DNA of 36,707 nt from Cytophaga aurantiaca DSM 3654 (GTDB lineage: Bacteria; Bacteroidota; Bacteroidia; Cytophagales; Cytophagaceae). The notes beneath the pieces are model-generated. The model was not told where the DNA came from and did not search any database. It saw only the letters and a program-made list of their open reading frames with translations. This document shows, in pieces, positions 8,701 to 16,599 of the stretch (position 1 is its first letter; every line of letters begins with the position of its first letter). The translations under genes and the position numbers were made by a program. The stretch spans positions 61,626 to 98,332 of the forward strand of contig NZ_KB903627.1 of NCBI RefSeq assembly GCF_000379725.1. Reading direction: 5' to 3'.

Positions 8701-11392
8701 TTATTATCTGGATCTTACTGCATTGATCAAAGCAAAAGTTACAGCAGGACAAAACCTTGTTACAGTTGTATTGATTACACCAAATGACAATGCCAAAAGA
8801 GTTATTTTTCAATCAAAAGAAAATCCCGGTGGCAAAAAACCTCAGTTAGTTGTTTCATATGCGGCTACTTGCATTGCAGCGATCACATCTCCATCTACAA
8901 GTTATTGTACAGGAGGTTCATTATTATTATCTGCGAATACGGGCACCGGATTTACATACAAATGGTACAAAGATGCAACATTAATTTCCGGCGCTACTGC
9001 TGCATCGTATGCTGCAACCGCAGCCGGTTCTTATACCGTTCAGGTTACCAATGCGAGTGCATGCAGTAAAGTATCGTCTGCTATTTTAGTAACACAGCTT
9101 GCAGCACCAACAGCAACGATCACGTCATCTGCAACTTCATTCTGTACAGGAGGATCTCTACTTCTTTCTGCAAACAACGGAACAGGATTAAGCTATCAAT
9201 GGTCGAATGCTTCAGGTACAATTACAGGCGCAACAACTGCAGCTTATACTGCAACTGCTGCCGAAACATATACGGTTAAAGTAATGAATGCAAACAATTG
9301 CACTACAACTTCTACCGGTATATCGTTAACTGTAAATCCTTTACCCACAGCAACAATAACCGCTCCTGCTACTTCATTCTGCACAGGAGGTTCAGTAATT
9401 CTTTCTGCCAATACGGGAACAGGCTTAACGTATCAATGGTCAAATGCAGCAGGCATAATTTCAGGTGCATCAGCAGCAACCTATACAGCAACTGTTGCCG
9501 GAACCTATACCGTTAAAGTAACCAATGCAAACAATTGTTCTGCAACTTCAGCAGCAACAACTATAACTGTTACAACGGCGCAAACTGCAACGATCACTTC
9601 TGCAAGTAACGCTTTCTGTACAGGAAGCTCGATTGTACTTTCAGCAAACACCGGCTCAGGATTAACGTATCAATGGTCAAACACGTCTGGCGCAATAGCC
9701 GGTGCAACCAATGCAACCTATACAGCAACTGCTGCAAGCACCTATACTGTAACCGTAACCGGAGGAACTTGTTCTGCAACTTCAACCGGAAAAGTAATTA
9801 CAGTAAACACGTTACCAACTGCAACAATCAGTGCTCCTTCTACTTCATTCTGCACCGGAGGCTCTGTTGTTCTTTCTGCAAACACAGGTTCAGGATTGAC
9901 CTATCAATGGTCAAATGCAGCTGGTATTATTGCAGGTGCAACAAATGCAAGCTATACAGCAACTGCAGGTGGTGCATATTCAGTAACTGTTAGCAATACA
10001 AATTGTTCTGCGACTTCTACAGCAACAACATTAACAGCAAATGCATTACCAACAGCAACGATCACGTCTGCTGCTACTTCGTTCTGCACCGGAGGCTCTG
10101 TTGTTCTTTCTGCAAATACAGGTTCAGGCTTAACCTATCAATGGTCAAACACAGCAGGTACCATTGCAGGTGCAACGAATGCAAGCTATACAGCAACAGT
10201 CGCTGAAACGTATACAGTAAAAGTCAGCAACACCAATTGTTCTGCAACTTCTGCAACAACAGTAATAACTGTAAGTTTATTACCGACAGCAACCATCACA
10301 TCTGCTGCCACTTCATTTTGCACCGGAGAAACGTTAACATTATCTGCGAATACAGCAACTGGGTTTACCTATAAATGGTTTAAAAATTCTGTTTTAATAA
10401 ACAGTGCAACCTCAGATACATACCAAGCAAATGCTATTGGGGATTATTCTGTTGAAGTAACAAATGCAACCGGATGTAAAAAGAGTTCAAGTACCATCAG
10501 CGTAACAGAAAAATCAACTCCGGCAGCTACGATCACTGCGCCGGCATTATCTTTCTGCTCGGGCAACTCGATTCTGTTGTCTTCAAGCACAGCTACAAGT
10601 TATACCTGGTTGCTTAATAATAATATCATCGGCGGCGAAGTTTCTTCTTCGTATCTGACAAATGCTCCAGGATCCTACACGGTTCAGACCACTGGTGCAA
10701 ATGGATGTAAAGCCGTTTCTACACCAATTGTTTTAACTGAAAATGCCTTGCCGGTTGCTGTTATAACAGTAGCTTCAACAACCTTCTGTTCGAGCAATCC
10801 GCTAAGCCTTGTATCAAGTACAGGAAAATCGTATCGATGGTTTAAAGACAATGCAGTAATTTCCGGAGCAACGCAGTCGAGCTATACATCAACTACTGGT
10901 GGTGTATTTTATGTTGAAGTTACAAGCAATGACAATTGTGTTAATTCTTCCGACAATGTCACGCTATCGGTTGTAAGTTCTGTAACATGGTATTCAGATG
11001 CAGATGGAGACGGAACAGGCGACACTCAGGAAACAACCACTTCTTGTACACAACCAAACGGTTACGTATCTATAAGCGGCGACCTATGTCCGACAGATGC
11101 AAACAAAACAGAACCTGGCAATTGCGGATGTGGACAAACAGAAGCAAGTTGTGTATCAACAGCTACAACAAACGCAGGAGGAAATAAATTATTAAAATTA
11201 TTCCCGAATCCAGTAACGCAAACACATTTGTATTTCTCATATGCAATCAGCGGTTCTATTTACGATTCTAAAGGTGCACTCATTTCATCCTTTAGCAATA
11301 CTGAATTCATTGAAACAAGTGGTTTACAAAATGGTTTATATTTAATACAAACTGAAAACGGAGACAGTTATAAATTTTATATAACCCGATAA
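5711..11392 (+). CDS. Giant T9SS-secreted multidomain protein with glucose/sorbosone dehydrogenase domain
   Basis: A 1893-residue exported protein starting with a signal peptide (about 1-19, hydrophobic and ending in FAG). Domains in order: a CBM9-like carbohydrate-binding module (about 22-235; VIDGNSNDACW and WEDDTWEIFLDEN); a PQQ-type glucose/sorbosone dehydrogenase beta-propeller (about 245-594; VMTMLPDGRILIG, LRNPFTFDV, INDVGQDAWEEIN, NFGWPNVEG); an Ig-like domain (about 595-675); PKD-like and 'InlB-like' beta-domains (about 678-867); a DNRLRE domain (about 874-1049); nine tandem Ig-like repeats (about 1053-1755); a calcium-site-like DADGDGTGD segment with a cysteine-rich tail; and a T9SS type A sorting domain (about 1827-1893, KLFPNP and ending in YKFYITR). 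It should be exported through T9SS and either held on the surface or released, oxidising or binding sugars or polysaccharides. The substrate and true dehydrogenase activity are inferred. Confidence 0.88.
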   Translation: MMKHVLILLSFLFSTLTFAGNGNNYQAVRAQTAPVIDGNSNDACWTNATWYDVSYLWLGAQPSAADFTGKFKVSWTANKLYIIAEITDDVLFDNYSNPTSNYWEDDTWEIFLDENHSGGEHENNYNAWAYHISTLGDIVDSDLGTARLFNSHATVSRTKSGTKYTWEAAFDVYTDAYVYANGTSNPKAILTAGKILGFAMAYCDNDGGTTRESFIGSENVPGTNKNIAYQNADVFGNLQLVDAITPTFSQVLINNTDLTNPTVMTMLPDGRILIGQQAGTVKVVKNGAVLSGNALSITVDASGGDYTERGLIGITSDPAFATNGYVYIYYTTTVGGTHNKVSRFKMTGDVIDPSSETLVTDLDALSTATNHNGGALHFGLDGKLYIACGENATPANAQNLNVTHGKLLRLNADGTIPADNPYATDANLSKRKIWQYGLRNPFTFDVQPGTGKLFINDVGQDAWEEINDGTVSNKNFGWPNVEGVTTITTYANPVYTYDHGSGNVNGCAITGGCFFNPTSTNYPSKYYGKYFFMDYCGNWMDVMDPSTGLKIERFLNSTSGSAPVAVDVAADGNLYYLSRSPAALYKIAYSGSSIPDILQSPASQSVAASQPATFNVTVTGVQPFTYRWQKNGVDIASATNAQYKITSTVAGDAGNYRVIVANSAGSDTSSIAVLTITAFNSKPTVTFTTAPANNSLFTGGQVFNFVATATDVQDGTLPASAFTWHFDLHHNIHTHDGLPATGSKSFTATIPTSGHTDTDIYYKIYVVVKDAGGLTDTAYVNLLPTFKNITLKTVPPGLTLKLDDEPVVTPNTQQSVVGIDRTIDVVSPQTYQGKVYAFTGWSYGGTTNQIYNTANKDTSFTALFQETQVTKDSISPIHDAFAQYSSYDGTNANITYGTTTPNDLVVKNYSPTPNRQTYIMFDLNNLLGSAADITSVKLKLYGGLSSETDVSSIKVIAYEGTNNLWTENAVTWNNKPEKLLVKYDSITVTNLSPADQYYYLDLTALIKAKVTAGQNLVTVVLITPNDNAKRVIFQSKENPGGKKPQLVVSYAATCIAAITSPSTSYCTGGSLLLSANTGTGFTYKWYKDATLISGATAASYAATAAGSYTVQVTNASACSKVSSAILVTQLAAPTATITSSATSFCTGGSLLLSANNGTGLSYQWSNASGTITGATTAAYTATAAETYTVKVMNANNCTTTSTGISLTVNPLPTATITAPATSFCTGGSVILSANTGTGLTYQWSNAAGIISGASAATYTATVAGTYTVKVTNANNCSATSAATTITVTTAQTATITSASNAFCTGSSIVLSANTGSGLTYQWSNTSGAIAGATNATYTATAASTYTVTVTGGTCSATSTGKVITVNTLPTATISAPSTSFCTGGSVVLSANTGSGLTYQWSNAAGIIAGATNASYTATAGGAYSVTVSNTNCSATSTATTLTANALPTATITSAATSFCTGGSVVLSANTGSGLTYQWSNTAGTIAGATNASYTATVAETYTVKVSNTNCSATSATTVITVSLLPTATITSAATSFCTGETLTLSANTATGFTYKWFKNSVLINSATSDTYQANAIGDYSVEVTNATGCKKSSSTISVTEKSTPAATITAPALSFCSGNSILLSSSTATSYTWLLNNNIIGGEVSSSYLTNAPGSYTVQTTGANGCKAVSTPIVLTENALPVAVITVASTTFCSSNPLSLVSSTGKSYRWFKDNAVISGATQSSYTSTTGGVFYVEVTSNDNCVNSSDNVTLSVVSSVTWYSDADGDGTGDTQETTTSCTQPNGYVSISGDLCPTDANKTEPGNCGCGQTEASCVSTATTNAGGNKLLKLFPNPVTQTHLYFSYAISGSIYDSKGALISSFSNTEFIETSGLQNGLYLIQTENGDSYKFYITR
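8868..10975 (+). repeat. Nine tandem ~235-base repeats encoding Ig-like modules
   Basis: Nine copies of about 76-79 residues lie head to tail within the protein starting at 5711. The consensus begins ATITSxATSFCTGGS, continues through LSANTGSGLTYQWSN, GATNASYTATA and YTVKVxNxNCS, and ends in a linker such as VNxLPT. Each copy has the paired cysteines of a stabilised Ig-like fold. Copies 3-6 are nearly identical at the DNA level, while copies 1 and 7-9 have drifted, which suggests recent expansion or gene conversion in the middle. Confidence 0.9.
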
Positions 11393-11414
11393 ACATTTAA
11401 ATCATTTACTTCTC

Positions 11415-11454
11415 AAAAAGTCCTCTTTAACAAATTAAAGAGGACTTTTTGTTT
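11415..11454 (+). terminator. Strong intrinsic terminator after the secreted dehydrogenase gene
   Basis: AAAAAGTCCTCTTTAA (11415-11430) pairs perfectly with TTAAAGAGGACTTTTT (11435-11450) around the loop CAAA, followed by GTTTT. Confidence 0.9.
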
Positions 11455-11476
11455 TAAATCCACCCTTGCATTTTTT

Positions 11477-11525
11477 TGTTACACTTTTATGGATATTTGT
11501 TACATATTATCAATAAAGTGTAACA
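11477..11525. promoter_or_regulatory. Operator-like TGTTACA repeats upstream of tamB
   Basis: TGTTACACTTT (11477-11487) and AAAGTGTAACA (11515-11525) form a perfect 11-bp inverted repeat with a 27-base spacer. A third, direct half-copy, TTTGTTACAT, lies between them. The site is about 105 bases before the tamB ATG. It is not followed by a T-tract, so a protein-binding site is more likely than a terminator. Confidence 0.35.
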
Positions 11526-11628
11526 TCATTTTTTGATTTGTTGCAATAAGCTCTCAAAAGTTGTTTCCCTATGTAATTCCTTGTATATTATAGTAAACTG
11601 TAAATACTATATTAATAAAGATTGCGAC

Positions 11629-14600
11629 ATGACTCCTGGAAGGAAAGCAATAAAAATAACTTCCAAAATATTTTTGGGCATAATAGGATTATTTTTAGTC
11701 CTGTTTGGTTCCTTATGGTTGATTTTAAAAGTCCCGGCGGTACAGAATTTTTTAGTATCAAAAGCTACTTCCTATGTAAGTAATAAAACACATACACGTG
11801 TTGAATTAAAATATATTGATCTGGCATTTCCAAAATCTATTTTATTGCAAGGTATTTTTCTTGAAGATACAAATCACGATACACTTGTTGCCGTTAAAGA
11901 ATTGGAAGTGAATATCAACATGCTTGCCTTGTTAACAAAAACTGTTTCTATTGAAACACTCGAATTAGATACGTTCTATATTCAATTAAAAAGAAATAAT
12001 CAGGACAGCACATTCAATTATCAATTTTTAGTGAATGCTTTCACTTCTGATAAAACAAAAGAAGTGGATGTTGATACAAGTTCGGGTGAACCATGGACAA
12101 TCAAAGCAAACGATCTTGTATTAACGCATGGTAGATTTAATATGACAGATGCTGTCAGTGGCTTAAACATGTCTTTATCAATAGGTACTATTGAAGCCGA
12201 ATTAAACAAACTGGATCTGGAAAAAAGTTCTGCATCTATTGGAGATGTTCATCTTTCAGAAGTACATGGAAATATACAAAATACAAAACCTGCTGCTATA
12301 GACACAACATCTGATACAAATAGCTGGAATGCTGTTGAATTATCTGAGCTCACCATTCAACAGTCGTCTTTCAATTATTCAGATGTAAGCACAGCCATGC
12401 TTGTTAGTTCAAACATTGGCCAACTTGAGTTAGATAATACAACATTAGATTTATATACACAGAAAATAGTAAGCAACGGATTGTCGATCAATAAATCTAA
12501 TGGAAGCATTGATCTTAAAACTTCCGAAACGACTTCCAATTCAGATTCGAATGAGCCAGGTTGGAATATACAGGTGAAAGCAGTTGATATGAAGCAATGC
12601 GCATTCAAAATGAATATTCTGAATGAAGATAAAATAAAAAAAGGTATTGACTGGAATCACCTCGCACTCACATCCATCAATACATCTATTAACGATATTG
12701 TTTACAACAGTCCACTTATACAGGCAAGCGTTGAATCCTTTTCTGCACAGGACAAAAGCGGATTTAGCATTCGTTCATTACATACAGATGCATATATGGA
12801 TGCGCACAAAGCCAGTCTGTCGAACTTATCTCTTGAAACAAACCATTCACGCATCGGACAGGACATTAAAATTTCTTATTCATCACTAGAAGAAATAACA
12901 TCTTCATTAGCTCTTGATTGCTCCATGAGAAACAACCAGGTTGCCGTCAAGGATGTCTTATTACTTGTTCCGGATCTTGATACCATAGAGATCATACGTA
13001 AAAATAAAAATCGAGTAGCGACATTTGATTTCATCGCAAAAGGAAATTTAGATCAACTTAACATCAAACATTTTTATATCAAAACACTTGAAAGTACGAT
13101 TGATACAAAAGGTCAGTTACGATATATAACAGATCCGAATAAACTCTATATTGATCTAGCCTTTAACCGCATCCAAACAGGCGCATCTGATCTTACTGCT
13201 CTCCTACCCGATAGCACCTTACCGGTAAGCATTCAGGTACCTGCTGAAATATATGCAAAAGGGAATTACAAGGGAACGCTATCTGATTTCAGATCTACGA
13301 TGGATATGAGCAGTTCTAGCGGAAATGCATTTATAGATGCCGATATAAAAGATCTTCAAAAAGAAATACCTTCTTATAATCTTACCGTACATACACACAG
13401 TTTTGATCTGGGTAAACTATTGAATCAATCTTCTCTGGGAATTTTAAATGGCAGTGCAGATATTAAAGGCAGTGGTCTGGATACAAATACCATTCAAGCA
13501 ACGATTCACTCCGACATTGAATCCCTTAGAATAAATTCCTACGTCTATCATAACATTCATCTTGATGGCACCATTGACAGTATGTTGATCGATGCTACAG
13601 GTGAGATCAACGATGAAAATATAAAAGCTTCGCTCGTTGCAAAAGCAGATCTAACGAAAGCAAATGAATTTTATGATGCACAACTCAATCTAAAAGGTGC
13701 CGATCTCCGTGCTTTGGGAATAAGTACAGAGCATGTAACCGTTGCTGCCAACACCGATCTGCATTTAAAAGGAGATCCATCTGAAAATATCGACGGACAT
13801 ATTTCTTCCCGAAATATTTTAGTAATTCAAAATGGAAAGAAATATAAAGAGGACTCTTTGATTTTGGTATCGTTGAATGAGCCTGGTAAAAGCAGTGTTA
13901 AAATGAACAGTTCTATGTTTGCCGCAAACTTTGAAGGCAACATCGACATTTTCTCTGTAAGTGATGCTGTAATGAATCACATGAATCGTTATTTCAGATT
14001 TACCGATACAAAATTTCAAAAAACCAGACCTCAAAATTTTTCATTTGAGATACAGTTAAATGATTCTCCTATTTTGCGCGAAGTTGTCCTACCTGCTCTT
14101 ACAGAATACAATCCAATGACTATAGCAGGTTCATTTAACAGCGAAGAAGCGAAACTCACCATCGATGCCAACATACCTTTAGCAACCTATGATGGCACGA
14201 GGGTTACAGACTTAACATTCAAACTGGATTCTGATCCGAAAAAGATGAGCTACCTTACCGGCTGGCAATCACTCACTACTGGATCTATTCATCTTGAACA
14301 GACTACAGCCGAAGGAAATATTCAGAATGACACAACCGGTGTAAATATCACCATTAAAAATACAGAGGAGAAAAAGAAAGATAAAGGAAAAGATAAAATT
14401 AGATTGAATGCATTTATAACATCTGCATCAGAAGGTCATTACCGCTTCAGCATATATAAAGATGGACTTGCTTTACAGGAACGCCAATGGACTGTTGCTG
14501 AAAAGAATTACATCGAAATCGGAAATAAATATATTTTCGCAGACAATTTCAATCTTTCACATGCCAATCAATTTATTAAACTTCAATCTGCAAATAAGGG

Positions 14601-16593
14601 AGATGATATTGACCTACAATTCGGAGCATTTAATCTCCATGCATTATCTCAGATTATTGAAGACGACACACTGCTGGTTCAGGGTATTTTAAATGGTGAA
14701 ATCAACTTTAAAAATATTCAACAGAATCCGGCGTTCACTTCCAAATTAACTATCAAAGATCTTTCTTATAAAAAATCACGTGTAGGTAATTTGCTTATTT
14801 CAGCAGACAATCTCACTGCAGAGCGATACACCGCACGAATTGAACTGTCTGATTCTACGAACAGAGCTGTGATCAGCGGGTATTATTTAAGCTCGGACGA
14901 AAAAAGTGCGCTGAATTTTAATGCGAATATACAAACCATACACCTGAATGTACTAGAGGCTTTCAGCGGCGGACAACTATCAAACAGCACCGGGAAAGTT
15001 AAGGGGAATATTGACATTACAGGCTCTGTAAAAAAGCCTATATTCAACGGAAATCTTCAGTTTATAAATGCCTCTTCGAAAATTGCATTTATCAATCAGC
15101 GGTTGTTTATGAAGAAAGAAAACATCACCATTGATCCGGAAAAAATAACATTCAATTCATTTAACATTCTTGATTCATTAAATAACGAAGCTGTTGTAAA
15201 TGGCTATGTTGGTATCAAAGAACTCGATAACATTACATTCAATTTAGATATACATACAAAAAACTTTACGGTTTTAAATACCACTGCTGCCAATAACAAA
15301 CTCTATTATGGAAAAGTAATTCTCGACAGCAAAATCTCTGTCAAAGGAGATCAGGATTTACCAATCATTATTGGAGATATTGATATTGTACGGGGAAGTC
15401 ATTTTACATTTGCAATACCTGATTCTAAAGTCAGTGTAGACCGAGGCGATGGAATAGTAATCTTTACAAGCGACTCCTCTTCTCTTGACCCGATTATGTT
15501 AAGGCAAATCGATGAAGAAGATAAATCTCAAAGAATAACCGGAATTAATTTAGCGGCAAAAATACATATCGATCGGAACAGCACACTGAAACTTTTGGTT
15601 GATCCTATTTCCGGTGACTCCTTATCTGTACGAGGCGATGCCGATCTGAATTTCAAAATGTATGCAAGCGGACAGACCAGTTTAAGTGGAACCTATGTGG
15701 TATACGACGGAAGTTACAAAGCATCTTTAGAAAATGTATTTGTACGTAAATTCAACATCAGCAAAGGCAGTACCATTATCTGGAGTGGCGATCCTGTTAA
15801 TGCGCTGGTTGATATAAAAGCAACGTATACTACGAAGACCGCTCCGGATGGACTTCTTTCTAATACAGGAGTAATTGATTCCAGTGCATTGCGTAAGCCA
15901 CTTCCATTTATTGTTGTCATGTCCATGCAGGGAGAATTGTTAAAACCATTGATCAGTTTTCAGTTGGACATGCCGGATAATGCGAAAGGTGCTATGGGCG
16001 GACAAGTATATTCTCAGATCACTGCGATCAATGCAAATGAATCGGAAGTAAACAAGCAGGTATTTGCCTTACTAGCACTGAATAAATTTATTGCATCCGA
16101 CAACAGCAGCTCAGGAGGCTCTTCCGATTTTGCACGACGAAGTGTGAGCCGGATGATGAGCAACGAACTCAACAAACTTTCAGCAAAGTATGTTGAAGGA
16201 CTGCAGATAGATGTGGATGTACAATCGTACAATGCAGTAAACAACGGACAACAGCAAGGTAATACTCAAGTAGAAGTTGGTGTAACGAAGAGTTTATTTG
16301 ACGAACGTTTATCTGTTGAGATTGGAGGCAATGTTCCTATTGAAGGACAGGATGCAACAGCTAGCAGCAATGCTAAAAACATTACCGGTGATGTAAAAGT
16401 TGAATACAAACTCACAAAAAACGGCCGATACAAAGTCAAAGCCTTCAGAGTAAACCAGTATGATGGTATTTCAAACGGCACCATTATAGAAACAGGTGCT
16501 GGCATTATGTATGTACGTGATTTCACTCATTTCAAAGAATTATTTATCTCTGAAAGAAAACGCAAAAAAATGGAAGAAGGAAAACAACAGTAA
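11629..16593 (+). CDS. tamB: TamB family translocation and assembly module protein
   Basis: A 1654-residue AsmA/TamB-type protein. It has a cytoplasmic basic start (MTPGRKAIKITSK), a single membrane anchor at about residues 13-35, then a very long beta-rich periplasmic region, and a C-terminal TamB (DUF490) domain at about 1130-1600 with segments such as GNLQFINASSKIAF, GDIDIVRGSHFTF, LSGTYVVYDGSY and IIWSGDP. Such proteins bridge inner and outer membranes and work with a BamA-type partner in outer-membrane protein insertion and probably lipid transport. I chose the ATG at 11629. The frame continues upstream to a TTG at 11533, but that would add 32 cysteine-rich residues before the anchor. 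The TamL gene follows after 6 bases, as expected for partners. Confidence 0.92.
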   Translation: MTPGRKAIKITSKIFLGIIGLFLVLFGSLWLILKVPAVQNFLVSKATSYVSNKTHTRVELKYIDLAFPKSILLQGIFLEDTNHDTLVAVKELEVNINMLALLTKTVSIETLELDTFYIQLKRNNQDSTFNYQFLVNAFTSDKTKEVDVDTSSGEPWTIKANDLVLTHGRFNMTDAVSGLNMSLSIGTIEAELNKLDLEKSSASIGDVHLSEVHGNIQNTKPAAIDTTSDTNSWNAVELSELTIQQSSFNYSDVSTAMLVSSNIGQLELDNTTLDLYTQKIVSNGLSINKSNGSIDLKTSETTSNSDSNEPGWNIQVKAVDMKQCAFKMNILNEDKIKKGIDWNHLALTSINTSINDIVYNSPLIQASVESFSAQDKSGFSIRSLHTDAYMDAHKASLSNLSLETNHSRIGQDIKISYSSLEEITSSLALDCSMRNNQVAVKDVLLLVPDLDTIEIIRKNKNRVATFDFIAKGNLDQLNIKHFYIKTLESTIDTKGQLRYITDPNKLYIDLAFNRIQTGASDLTALLPDSTLPVSIQVPAEIYAKGNYKGTLSDFRSTMDMSSSSGNAFIDADIKDLQKEIPSYNLTVHTHSFDLGKLLNQSSLGILNGSADIKGSGLDTNTIQATIHSDIESLRINSYVYHNIHLDGTIDSMLIDATGEINDENIKASLVAKADLTKANEFYDAQLNLKGADLRALGISTEHVTVAANTDLHLKGDPSENIDGHISSRNILVIQNGKKYKEDSLILVSLNEPGKSSVKMNSSMFAANFEGNIDIFSVSDAVMNHMNRYFRFTDTKFQKTRPQNFSFEIQLNDSPILREVVLPALTEYNPMTIAGSFNSEEAKLTIDANIPLATYDGTRVTDLTFKLDSDPKKMSYLTGWQSLTTGSIHLEQTTAEGNIQNDTTGVNITIKNTEEKKKDKGKDKIRLNAFITSASEGHYRFSIYKDGLALQERQWTVAEKNYIEIGNKYIFADNFNLSHANQFIKLQSANKGDDIDLQFGAFNLHALSQIIEDDTLLVQGILNGEINFKNIQQNPAFTSKLTIKDLSYKKSRVGNLLISADNLTAERYTARIELSDSTNRAVISGYYLSSDEKSALNFNANIQTIHLNVLEAFSGGQLSNSTGKVKGNIDITGSVKKPIFNGNLQFINASSKIAFINQRLFMKKENITIDPEKITFNSFNILDSLNNEAVVNGYVGIKELDNITFNLDIHTKNFTVLNTTAANNKLYYGKVILDSKISVKGDQDLPIIIGDIDIVRGSHFTFAIPDSKVSVDRGDGIVIFTSDSSSLDPIMLRQIDEEDKSQRITGINLAAKIHIDRNSTLKLLVDPISGDSLSVRGDADLNFKMYASGQTSLSGTYVVYDGSYKASLENVFVRKFNISKGSTIIWSGDPVNALVDIKATYTTKTAPDGLLSNTGVIDSSALRKPLPFIVVMSMQGELLKPLISFQLDMPDNAKGAMGGQVYSQITAINANESEVNKQVFALLALNKFIASDNSSSGGSSDFARRSVSRMMSNELNKLSAKYVEGLQIDVDVQSYNAVNNGQQQGNTQVEVGVTKSLFDERLSVEIGGNVPIEGQDATASSNAKNITGDVKVEYKLTKNGRYKVKAFRVNQYDGISNGTIIETGAGIMYVRDFTHFKELFISERKRKKMEEGKQQ

Positions 16594-16599
16594 GCTTAC

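Noticed and set aside
8869-10206. Series of cysteine- and asparagine-rich plus-strand small frames
   Set aside because: They are out-of-frame shadows of the Ig-like repeats; their repetitiveness comes from the tandem DNA repeats.
8868-10975. Regular direct repeats resembling a CRISPR-like array
   Set aside because: The unit is about 235 bases, fully coding, and has no short repeat/unique spacer alternation.
11533-11628. Upstream extension of TamB from a TTG
   Set aside because: It adds 32 cysteine-rich residues that would disturb the N-terminal membrane anchor; the ATG at 11629 gives a normal topology.
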